Under the pieces are notes generated by a model that did not search any database, had not been told where the DNA came from, and worked only from the letters and a program-made list of their open reading frames with translations. A stretch of 64,000 nucleotides of DNA from Streptomyces sp. 1-11. Its GTDB lineage: Bacteria; Actinomycetota; Actinomycetes; Streptomycetales; Streptomycetaceae. Shown here piece by piece: positions 26,823 to 35,692 of the stretch (position 1 is its first letter; each line of letters opens with the position of its first letter). Location of the stretch: the NCBI RefSeq assembly GCF_007176755.1, contig NZ_BJTV01000012.1:59249-123248 (forward strand). Direction: 5' to 3'. A program made the translations under genes and the position numbers.

Positions 26823-29800
26823 ATGGACGAACGATCCGACGCGGCGGAGCCGCCGGCGGAGGCCCTGGCGCACGGCCGCGCGCAGACGCGGCCGTCACAC
26901 GAGCCATCACTGCCACCGCAAACCGGCCGGCCGCAGGAGGCACACGGCGCACCGGGACACCGGGGAGCCGGGAGCGGCGCTCACCGGGAGGCCCCGGTGA
27001 ACGCCCCGCCCGCCCTGACGGGCACCCTCGACGGTGCGCCGCTCGCCGCCGCCGCCGCGCCGCCGGCCCCGGCGGCCGCCCGGCCGCCGTCCGCCGCGCA
27101 GGGCTCGCGGCTGGTACCCCAGCTCGTCCTGGCCCTGGTCTGCGGGGCCTACGCGATCGGCTCCATGTGTGACTGGGGTTCGCGGGAAGTCGCCCTCGTC
27201 ATGGGTGACTTCGGGCTGAGCGCCGCGGCCGGCGCCGCCGCCGTCTCCTGCTTCCGCCATGCCCGCGCGCCCCGGATCCGCTTCCGGCCCGCCTGGCTGC
27301 TCTTCGCGCTCTCCTCCGCGATGGCGTCCCTCGGCAACGCGGTCTGGGGGTGGTACGAGGTCGTCCTGGACCGGCCCGTGCCCAGCCCGAGCTACGCCGA
27401 CCTGTTCTTCCTGTGCTTCGCCCCGCCCGCCATCGTGGGCCTGCTGGTGCTGGCCCAGCGGCCGGCGAACCGGGCCGGCTGGATCTGTCTCACGCTGGAC
27501 GCCTGGCTGATCGGCGGCTCGCTGCTGACCCTGTCCTGGAGCCTCGCGCTCGCCCAGGCCGCCCGGTTCGACGGGCCGAGCGTGGCGCACACCGCGCTGT
27601 CGCTGGCGTACCCGCTGCTGGACATCGTGCTGGTCAGCATGGTGCTCGCACTGCACTTCCGCCGGTCCACGGGCAACCGCACGGCGGTCAACACCGCGAT
27701 CGGCGCGCTCGCGCTGACCGTGATGTGCGACGCGCTGTTCACCTCACCGCTGCTGCACAGCAGTTACCACTCCGGGCAGTTGCTGGACGCGGGCTGGTTC
27801 GCCGGCTCGCTGCTGCTCGCCTACGCCCCCTGGGCCGCGCCCCGCCGCCCCGGGCCGCCGGACACCGAACGGCACGCGTCCGACGGCCACTCGCGCGTCG
27901 TCCACGAACACCTGCCGGGACAGCGCGGCCCCGGCCGGCCGCACGCCGCCCCGCCCGCACCGGACGGCGGCGAGCACCCGCGGTACCTGCCCGGCCGGCC
28001 GATCACCGGCTCCCTGGCCGCGCTCACCCCCTACCTGGCCGCCGCCGTGTGCACCCTGGGCATCCTCTACAACGTCCTCAACGGCCGCCGGCCGGACCAC
28101 GTCGTCCTGGTCACCGCAGGCGCCGTCGTGCTGGCGCTCGTCATGCGGCAGGGCATCATGCTGCTGGACAACATCACCCTCACCCAGGAACTGGCGCAGA
28201 AGGAGAACCACTTCCGCTCCCTGGTGCAGGGCTCCAGCGACGTCATCATGATCGCCGCGCCCAACGGCATCCTGCGCTACGTATCCCCGGCCGCCGCCGG
28301 GGTCTACGGCCGGCCCGCCGAGGACCTGGTGGGCACCGAACTGGCCGCGCTCATCCACCCGGAGGACCTCGGCTGTGTCGTGCACGAGGTGCGCCGCTTC
28401 CTCGCCGCGAGCCCGCCCGACGAACCCACCACCCGCATCGAGTGCCGCTTCCGGTCGGGCGGGGGCGGCTGGCTCAACGTCGAGTCCACCGTCAACCGCC
28501 ACCACGGCGGTCTGATCTTCAACAGCCGGGACGTGACCGAAAGAGTGCGGCTGCAGGCCCAGTTGCAGCACAACGCCGAGCACGACCCGCTCACCGACCT
28601 GCCCAACCGCGCGCTGTTCACCCGGCGCGTGCAGCAGGCCCTGTCCGGTCGCCGCGCCACCGACCGGGGCGCCGCCCTGCGGGGCACGGCGGTGCTCTTC
28701 ATCGACCTGGACGGCTTCAAGGCCGTCAACGACACGATCGGGCACCAGGCCGGGGACGAACTGCTCGTCCAGGCCGCCCGCAGACTCCAGGACGCGGTCC
28801 GGCAGGGGGACACCGCCTCCCGGCTGGGCGGCGACGAGTTCGCGGCCCTGATCGCCGGGGACGGCTCGCGCGACCGGGCCGCCCGGGAGCGGAACATCCT
28901 GGAGCTCGCCGACCGCCTCAGGACCACCCTCTCCCAGCCCTACGCCATCGACGGCAACGATGTCCGGGTCAACGCCTCCATCGGCGTCGCCTTCGCCGAG
29001 CCGGGCCTCGGCGCGGGCGAGCTGCTGCGCAACGCCGACCTCGCGATGTACCGCGCGAAGTCGGCCGGAAAGGGCCGCGTCGAGCTGTACCGGCCCCAGA
29101 TGCAGCAGGACGTCGTACGCAAGGCGGAGCTGGCCACCAGGCTGCGCGCCGCCCTGCACGACGGCGAGTTCACGCTGCTCCACCAGCCGGTGGTGAGCCT
29201 CGGCAACGGCCGGATCACGGCCGTCTCGGCGCTGGCGCGCTGGCGCTCCTCCCAGGGGGTGCTGTTCACCCCGGCCGAGTTCCTGCGCGTGGCCGAGGAC
29301 GGCGACAAGACCGCCGAGCTGGACCGCTGGATCCTGCGGGAGGCGGTCGACCAGGCCGCGGAGCGGGCGGCCGCCGGGCAGGTCGTACCGGTCGCGGTGC
29401 GGCTGAGCGCCCGGCGGCTGCTGGACCGCTCGATGCCGCTGGGCACCCTGGAGGCGCTGCTGACCCGGCACGGGCTGCCGCCCGGCGCGCTGGTGCTGGA
29501 GCTGTCCGACACCGGCCACCGGGCCTCGCTGGAGGAGCTGGAGCGGCGGCTGACCGCGCTCAGCCGGATGGGCGTGCGCATCGCGCTGGACGGCTTCGGC
29601 AGCGGCCACGCGGCCATCACGGCGCTCAGACGGCTGCCCGTGGACATCCTCAAGCTGGACCGCAGCCTGGTCGAGGGAGTCGTGGAGTCCACACAGCTGT
29701 ACAAGATCACCAGCGGGCTGCTCAGGATCGCCGGCGATCTCGGGCTCCAGTCCGTCGCCGAGGGCGTGGATCTGCCGGAGCAGGTGGCCGCGCTGCGCGC

Positions 29801-30023
29801 GATGGGCTGCACCCACGGCCAGGGCAGCGCGTTCGCGGGCCCGCTGGACGAGTACCGGCTGCGCCAGGCGCTCGGCGCCGGCCACTACCCGGTGCCGCAC
29901 GCCCCCGCGGAGCCGGCGTTCGCCGCCGGGGCGGCCGGGGTCTACGCCGGAGGAATGACCGCCGTCATCGGAGGTGGCAGCGGCCTTCGCTCACATAATG
30001 AGACGCCCGTCCCACCCACTTGA
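26823..30023 (+). CDS. cdgF: Membrane PAS-GGDEF-EAL protein CdgF, with a degenerate EAL domain
   Basis: 1066 aa from the ATG at 26823 (in-frame GTGs at 26763 and 26793 are possible). Roughly eight to nine membrane helices (about 95-350 and 400-445) are split by a Pro/His-rich loop. A PAS domain follows (about 461-585, ENHFRSLVQGSSDVI), then a GGDEF domain with intact GGDEF at 669-673, then an EAL domain. In the EAL domain the signature is SAL (802-804), DDFGTGYSS has become LDGFGSGHAA, and AEGVE has become AEGVD. Predicted: a diguanylate cyclase with an inactive, perhaps sensory, EAL module. Position just upstream of ilvB matches the gene called cdgF in S. coelicolor, from memory. A TTGACA lies about 150 bases upstream. 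Confidence 0.88.
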   Translation: MDERSDAAEPPAEALAHGRAQTRPSHEPSLPPQTGRPQEAHGAPGHRGAGSGAHREAPVNAPPALTGTLDGAPLAAAAAPPAPAAARPPSAAQGSRLVPQLVLALVCGAYAIGSMCDWGSREVALVMGDFGLSAAAGAAAVSCFRHARAPRIRFRPAWLLFALSSAMASLGNAVWGWYEVVLDRPVPSPSYADLFFLCFAPPAIVGLLVLAQRPANRAGWICLTLDAWLIGGSLLTLSWSLALAQAARFDGPSVAHTALSLAYPLLDIVLVSMVLALHFRRSTGNRTAVNTAIGALALTVMCDALFTSPLLHSSYHSGQLLDAGWFAGSLLLAYAPWAAPRRPGPPDTERHASDGHSRVVHEHLPGQRGPGRPHAAPPAPDGGEHPRYLPGRPITGSLAALTPYLAAAVCTLGILYNVLNGRRPDHVVLVTAGAVVLALVMRQGIMLLDNITLTQELAQKENHFRSLVQGSSDVIMIAAPNGILRYVSPAAAGVYGRPAEDLVGTELAALIHPEDLGCVVHEVRRFLAASPPDEPTTRIECRFRSGGGGWLNVESTVNRHHGGLIFNSRDVTERVRLQAQLQHNAEHDPLTDLPNRALFTRRVQQALSGRRATDRGAALRGTAVLFIDLDGFKAVNDTIGHQAGDELLVQAARRLQDAVRQGDTASRLGGDEFAALIAGDGSRDRAARERNILELADRLRTTLSQPYAIDGNDVRVNASIGVAFAEPGLGAGELLRNADLAMYRAKSAGKGRVELYRPQMQQDVVRKAELATRLRAALHDGEFTLLHQPVVSLGNGRITAVSALARWRSSQGVLFTPAEFLRVAEDGDKTAELDRWILREAVDQAAERAAAGQVVPVAVRLSARRLLDRSMPLGTLEALLTRHGLPPGALVLELSDTGHRASLEELERRLTALSRMGVRIALDGFGSGHAAITALRRLPVDILKLDRSLVEGVVESTQLYKITSGLLRIAGDLGLQSVAEGVDLPEQVAALRAMGCTHGQGSAFAGPLDEYRLRQALGAGHYPVPHAPAEPAFAAGAAGVYAGGMTAVIGGGSGLRSHNETPVPPT

Positions 30024-30056
30024 CACGTGGTGCGTGCCGGGGGGAGGGTCAGTCCC

Positions 30057-30098
30057 ATGCGCACCCGAATTCTCGTACTTGGACAGCGCGTCGGCTGA
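30057..30098 (+). CDS. Leader peptide of the ilvBNC attenuator
   Basis: A 13-codon ORF encodes MRTRILVLGQRVG, with consecutive Ile-Leu-Val-Leu codons. GGGGGGAGGG lies just upstream as ribosome site. Stalling at these codons when branched-chain aminoacyl-tRNAs are short would change folding of the following RNA. It ends about 55 bases before a strong intrinsic terminator and 170 bases before ilvB. Confidence 0.85.
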   Translation: MRTRILVLGQRVG

Positions 30099-30109
30099 GC
30101 TGGGAACCA

Positions 30110-30187
30110 CCGGAGGACGATCCGGAACACCCAGCGACCTCCCCGGCGCGCTCCCCTCGCTTGCCTTCCGGCACGAGGGGTTTTTTG
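30110..30187 (+). promoter_or_regulatory. Transcription attenuator of ilvB
   Basis: After the leader ORF comes a hairpin CCGGA/TCCGG (30110-30114 with 30121-30125), then an intrinsic terminator: CCCCTCG (30153-30159) pairs with CGAGGGG (30174-30180), an inner TGCC/GGCA extends it, and six T follow at 30181. This is the classic arrangement for amino-acid attenuation by ribosome stalling. Confidence 0.85.
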
Positions 30188-30266
30188 TTGCACGAGCGCC
30201 TTTCGTGCAGCGCCACGACTCCGCCCAAATCTCGCATAAGACCTCAGCATCGAGAAGAGAATGCCG

Positions 30267-32114
30267 ATGACCGAGCAGGCCACCGGGGCCCATCCGCAGC
30301 CGCGGCCCCGATCCGGAGGACAGCAGTCCGCCCCCGTCGAGCACGTCACGGGTGCGCAGTCCCTCATCCGCTCCCTCGAGGAGGTCGGCGCGGACACGGT
30401 ATTCGGCATCCCCGGCGGTGCGATCCTGCCCGCCTACGACCCGCTGATGGACTCGACGAGGGTCCGGCACGTGCTGGTCCGGCACGAGCAGGGCGCCGGC
30501 CACGCGGCCACCGGCTACGCGCAGGCCACCGGCAAGGTCGGCGTCTGCATGGCGACGTCGGGCCCGGGCGCGACCAACCTGGTCACCCCGATCGCCGACG
30601 CGCACATGGACTCGGTGCCGCTCGTGGCGATCACCGGGCAGGTCGCGTCCAAGGCGATCGGCACGGACGCCTTCCAGGAGGCGGACATCGTCGGCATCAC
30701 CATGCCGATCACCAAGCACAACTTCCTGGTCACCAAGGCCGAGGACATCCCGCGGACCATCGCGGAGGCCTTCCACATCGCCTCCACCGGCCGCCCCGGC
30801 CCGGTCCTGGTGGACATCGCCAAGGACGCCCTCCAGGCGCGGACCACCTTCTCCTGGCCCCCCGTCACGGACCTGCCCGGCTACCGCCCGGTCACCAAGC
30901 CGCACGCCAAGCAGATCCGCGAGGCCGCCAAGCTGATCACCGCGGCGAAGCGTCCCGTCCTCTACGTCGGCGGCGGCGTGATCAAGGCGAAGGCCACCGC
31001 CGAGCTGAAGGTCCTCGCCGAACTCACCGGAGCGCCCGTCACCACCACCCTGATGGCGCTCGGCGCGTTCCCCGACAGCCACCCGCTGCACGTGGGAATG
31101 CCGGGCATGCACGGTGCGGTCACCGCCGTCACCGCGCTGCAGAAGGCCGACCTGATCGTCGCCCTCGGAGCCCGCTTCGACGACCGCGTCACCGGCAAGC
31201 TGGACAGCTTCGCCCCGTACGCCAAGATCGTCCACGCCGACATCGACCCCGCCGAGATCGGCAAGAACCGCGCCGCGGACGTGCCGATCGTCGGGGACGC
31301 CCGCGAGGTCATCGCCGACCTGGTCCAGGCCGTGCAGAAGGAGCACAGCGAGGGCCACGAGGGCGATTACACCGCCTGGTGGAGCGACCTGAGCCGCTGG
31401 CGCGAGACCTACCCGCTCGGCTACGACCAGCCCGCGGACGGCTCGCTGTCCCCGCAGGCGGTCATCGAGCGCATCGGGCGGCTCGCGCCGGAGGGCACGA
31501 TCTTCGCGGCCGGCGTCGGCCAGCACCAGATGTGGTCCGCGCACTTCATCCAGTACGAGCAGCCCGCCACCTGGCTGAACTCCGGCGGCGCCGGGACGAT
31601 GGGGTACGCCGTCCCGGCCGCGATGGGCGCCAAGGCCGGGCAGCCCGGGCGCACGGTCTGGGCGATCGACGGCGACGGCTGCTTCCAGATGACCAATCAG
31701 GAGCTGACCACCTGCGCCCTGAACAACATCCCGATCAAGGTCGCCGTCATCAACAACGGCGCCCTCGGGATGGTCCGCCAGTGGCAGACCCTGTTCTACA
31801 ACCAGCGGTACTCCAACACCGTCCTGCACTCCGGTCCGGACGACGTCAACCCGGAGGCCAGGGGCACCCGGGTCCCCGACTTCGTGAAGCTGTCGGAGGC
31901 CATGGGCTGCTACGCGATCCGCTGCGAGCGTCCGGAGGACCTGGACAAGGTCATCGAGGAGGCGAACTCGGTCAACGACCGCCCGGTCGTCGTCGACTTC
32001 ATCGTCCACGAGGACGCGATGGTGTGGCCGATGGTCGCCGCCGGCACCTCCAACGACGAGATCATGGCCGCCCGGGACGTCCGCCCCGACTTCGGCGACA
32101 GCGAAGACGACTGA
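30267..32114 (+). CDS. ilvB: Acetolactate synthase large (catalytic) subunit
   Basis: 615 aa from the ATG at 30267, placed about eight bases after GAGAAGAGA (an ATG at 30261 would add Met-Pro). A ThDP-dependent enzyme that makes acetolactate for Val and Leu and acetohydroxybutyrate for Ile. The catalytic Glu is in VRHEQGAGHAATGYAQATGK, and the ThDP/Mg motif runs from GDGCFQMTNQELTTCALNN to VINNGAL. First gene of ilvB-ilvN-ilvC, controlled by the upstream attenuator. The 28 bases to ilvN indicate a single transcript. Confidence 0.97.
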   Translation: MTEQATGAHPQPRPRSGGQQSAPVEHVTGAQSLIRSLEEVGADTVFGIPGGAILPAYDPLMDSTRVRHVLVRHEQGAGHAATGYAQATGKVGVCMATSGPGATNLVTPIADAHMDSVPLVAITGQVASKAIGTDAFQEADIVGITMPITKHNFLVTKAEDIPRTIAEAFHIASTGRPGPVLVDIAKDALQARTTFSWPPVTDLPGYRPVTKPHAKQIREAAKLITAAKRPVLYVGGGVIKAKATAELKVLAELTGAPVTTTLMALGAFPDSHPLHVGMPGMHGAVTAVTALQKADLIVALGARFDDRVTGKLDSFAPYAKIVHADIDPAEIGKNRAADVPIVGDAREVIADLVQAVQKEHSEGHEGDYTAWWSDLSRWRETYPLGYDQPADGSLSPQAVIERIGRLAPEGTIFAAGVGQHQMWSAHFIQYEQPATWLNSGGAGTMGYAVPAAMGAKAGQPGRTVWAIDGDGCFQMTNQELTTCALNNIPIKVAVINNGALGMVRQWQTLFYNQRYSNTVLHSGPDDVNPEARGTRVPDFVKLSEAMGCYAIRCERPEDLDKVIEEANSVNDRPVVVDFIVHEDAMVWPMVAAGTSNDEIMAARDVRPDFGDSEDD

Positions 32115-32142
32115 GCCGGAAGAGCGAAGAGGAAGACCACAC

Positions 32143-32667
32143 ATGTCCAAGCACACGCTCTCCGTCCTGGTGGAGAACACGCCCGGCATCCTCGCCCGGA
32201 TCGCCGCCCTCTTCTCCCGCCGCGGCTTCAACATCGACTCGCTCGCCGTCGGTGTCACCGAGCACCCCGACATCTCCCGGATCACCATCGTGGTCAGCGT
32301 CGAGGAGTTCCCGCTGGAGCAGGTCACCAAGCAGCTCAACAAGCTCGTCAACGTGCTGAAGATCGTGGAGCTGGAGCCCGGCCAGGCCGTTCAGCGCGAA
32401 CTCGTCCTGGTGAAGGTCCGCGCCGACAACGAGACCCGCTCGCAGATCGTGGAGATCGTCCAGCTCTTCCGCGCCAAGACGGTGGACGTCTCCCCGGAGG
32501 CGGTGACCATCGAGGCCACCGGATCGAGCGACAAGCTGTCCGCCATGCTCAAGATGCTCGAGCCGTTCGGCATCAAGGAGCTGGTCCAGTCCGGCACGAT
32601 CGCGATCGGCCGCGGCGCCCGTTCGATCACGGACCGGTCGCTTCGCGCTCTGGACCGATCCGCGTAA
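32143..32667 (+). CDS. ilvN: Acetolactate synthase small (regulatory) subunit
   Basis: 174-aa regulatory partner of IlvB that confers valine feedback inhibition. It begins with the ACT domain MSKHTLSVLVENTPGILARI, continues RRGFNIDSLAVGVTEHPDIS, and has the C-terminal domain with VKVRADNETRSQIVEIVQLF and TGSSDKLSAMLKMLEPFGIK. Length is normal. It follows ilvB closely and precedes ilvC by 118 bases that hold an inverted repeat. Confidence 0.97.
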   Translation: MSKHTLSVLVENTPGILARIAALFSRRGFNIDSLAVGVTEHPDISRITIVVSVEEFPLEQVTKQLNKLVNVLKIVELEPGQAVQRELVLVKVRADNETRSQIVEIVQLFRAKTVDVSPEAVTIEATGSSDKLSAMLKMLEPFGIKELVQSGTIAIGRGARSITDRSLRALDRSA

Positions 32668-32701
32668 CGCTGAGTACGGGCGGCCGGCGCGCACCGTCCG
32701 C

Positions 32702-32748
32702 CCGTATGCCGAGACCCCGAGACTTCCTTCCCCCTCACCGGCATACGG
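32702..32748 (+). promoter_or_regulatory. Long inverted repeat between ilvN and ilvC
   Basis: CCGTATGCCG (32702-32711) is an exact inverted match of CGGCATACGG (32739-32748), a 10-bp stem with a 27-base pyrimidine-rich loop. It ends about 25 bases before the ilvC ribosome site. There is no T-tract. It may be an mRNA processing or stability structure that sets ilvC expression apart from ilvBN. Confidence 0.5.
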
Positions 32749-32785
32749 TGAGAGCACAAACTGCACACCAAGGAGAGAACCCAAA

Positions 32786-33784
<999 letters not shown>

Positions 33785-33795
33785 GCCCCACGTCA

Positions 33796-33828
33796 GGGGG
33801 TCGGGGCAGACTGCTCCGGCCCCCTTTG
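33796..33828 (+). terminator. Terminator of ilvBNC
   Basis: GGGGGTCGGGGC (33796-33807) pairs with GCTCCGGCCCCC (33813-33824) using two wobble pairs, followed by TTT. The 185 bases from here to serA hold TAGACT at 33896-33901 as a possible serA -10. Confidence 0.8.
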
Positions 33829-34013
33829 TCCACCCCGTCCAGCCACGGACGGGTGATCCTTCCGAAGAGGCGCAAGACGGCCTCCTGCACGCCACTAGAC
33901 TGCTGCACAACATACGCGTCAGGCCCACAGCGTCGTGCGTCTTCCGCGGTAGCCCCCCTCCACCGCCAGCGGCCGTCGGGACGGCCGTCCGCATGGGACT
34001 TGTGAGGACTCAC

Positions 34014-35603
34014 GTGAGCTCGAAACCCGTCGTACTCATCGCTGAAGAGCTGTCGCCCGCCACCGTCGACGCGCTTGGCCCCGACTTCGAGATCCGGCAC
34101 TGCAACGGCGCGGACCGCGCCGAGCTGATCCCCGCCATCGCCGACGTCGACGCGATCCTGATCCGGTCCGCCACCAAGGTCGACGCGGAGGCCATCGCCG
34201 CCGCCAAGCAGCTCAAGGTCGTCGCACGAGCCGGCGTCGGCCTGGACAACGTCGACGTCTCCGCCTCCACCAAGGCCGGCGTGATGGTCGTCAACGCCCC
34301 GACCTCCAACATCGTGACCGCCGCCGAGCTGGCCTGCGGCCTGCTCCTCGCCACCGCCCGCAACATCCCGCAGGCCAACGCCGCGCTGAAGAACGGCGAG
34401 TGGAAGCGCAGCAAGTACACCGGCGTCGAGCTGGCCGAGAAGACCCTCGGCGTGGTGGGCCTGGGCCGCATCGGCGCCCTCGTCGCGCAGCGCATGTCCG
34501 CCTTCGGCATGAAGGTCGTCGCCTACGACCCCTACGTGCAGCCCGCGCGGGCCGCGCAGATGGGCGTCAAGGTGCTGTCCCTCGACGAGCTGCTCGAGGT
34601 CTCCGACTTCATCACCGTCCACCTGCCGAAGACGCCCGAGACACTCGGCCTGATCGGCGACGAGGCGCTGCGCAAGGTCAAGCCCGGCGTGCGCATCGTC
34701 AACGCGGCCCGCGGCGGCATCGTCGACGAGGCGGCGCTGTACGCGGCGCTGAAGGAGGGCCGGGTGGCCGGCGCCGGCCTCGACGTGTACGCCAAGGAGC
34801 CCTGCACGGACTCCCCGCTGTTCGAGCTGGACCAGGTCGTCTGCACCCCGCACCTCGGCGCCTCCACGGACGAGGCCCAGGAGAAGGCGGGCATCGCCGT
34901 CGCCAGGTCGGTGCGCCTGGCGCTCGCCGGTGAGCTGGTGCCGGACGCGGTGAACGTCCAGGGCGGTGTCATCGCCGAGGACGTCAAGCCGGGCCTGCCG
35001 CTCGCCGAGCGCCTCGGCCGCATCTTCACCGCCCTCGCGGGCGAGGTCGCGGTCCGCCTCGACGTCGAGGTGTACGGCGAGATCACCCAGCACGACGTGA
35101 AGGTGCTCGAGCTCTCCGCGCTGAAGGGCGTCTTCGAGGACGTCGTCGACGAGACGGTGTCGTACGTCAACGCCCCGCTGTTCGCGCAGGAGCGCGGCGT
35201 CGAGGTGCGCCTGACCACCAGCTCCGAGTCCGCCGAGCACCGCAACGTGGTGACCGTGCGCGGCACGCTGGCGGACGGCGAGGAGGTGTCGGTCTCCGGC
35301 ACCCTGGCCGGCCCCAAGCACCTGCAGAAGATCGTCGCGGTCGGCGAGTACGACGTCGACCTCGCGCTCGCCGACCACATGGTCGTCCTGCGCTACGAGG
35401 ACCGCCCGGGCGTCGTCGGCACCGTGGGCCGCATCCTCGGCGAGGCCGGCCTCAACATCGCCGGCATGCAGGTCGCCCGCGCGGCCGCGGGCGGCGAGGC
35501 GCTGGCCGTCCTGACCGTCGACGACACGGTGGCCGCCGGCGTGCTGGCCGAGGTCGCGGAGGAGATCGGCGCGACGTCCGCCCGCTCGGTGAACCTGGTC
35601 TGA
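34014..35603 (+). CDS. serA: D-3-phosphoglycerate dehydrogenase
   Basis: 529 aa from the GTG at 34014 (VSSKPVVLIAEELSPATVDA), chosen over the ATG at 33993 because GAGGACT lies just before it and the family starts here. First step of serine synthesis. The Rossmann motif is GVVGLGRIGALVAQR. Catalytic residues are Arg in NAARGGIVDE, the Glu region in DVYAKEPCTDSPLF and His in VCTPHLGASTDEAQ. This is the long actinobacterial type: an intervening allosteric domain (about 305-450), then a C-terminal ACT domain (VVLRYEDRPGVVGTVGRILG) for serine feedback. Confidence 0.97.
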   Translation: MSSKPVVLIAEELSPATVDALGPDFEIRHCNGADRAELIPAIADVDAILIRSATKVDAEAIAAAKQLKVVARAGVGLDNVDVSASTKAGVMVVNAPTSNIVTAAELACGLLLATARNIPQANAALKNGEWKRSKYTGVELAEKTLGVVGLGRIGALVAQRMSAFGMKVVAYDPYVQPARAAQMGVKVLSLDELLEVSDFITVHLPKTPETLGLIGDEALRKVKPGVRIVNAARGGIVDEAALYAALKEGRVAGAGLDVYAKEPCTDSPLFELDQVVCTPHLGASTDEAQEKAGIAVARSVRLALAGELVPDAVNVQGGVIAEDVKPGLPLAERLGRIFTALAGEVAVRLDVEVYGEITQHDVKVLELSALKGVFEDVVDETVSYVNAPLFAQERGVEVRLTTSSESAEHRNVVTVRGTLADGEEVSVSGTLAGPKHLQKIVAVGEYDVDLALADHMVVLRYEDRPGVVGTVGRILGEAGLNIAGMQVARAAAGGEALAVLTVDDTVAAGVLAEVAEEIGATSARSVNLV

Positions 35604-35623
35604 TCCGGACCGTGGACCGAAAG

Positions 35624-35656
35624 GCGCCGGACGGGTCGTGGACCCGTCCGGCGCTT
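35624..35656. terminator. Terminator between serA and the convergent MFS gene
   Basis: GCGCCGGACGGGTC (35624-35637) pairs perfectly with GACCCGTCCGGCGC (35641-35654), followed by TTCTTC. It is a 14-bp stem with a three-base loop. Confidence 0.85.
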
Positions 35657-35692
35657 CTTCGTGTCGCGGTGGCCTCGTGCGCCCCGGCGGTC

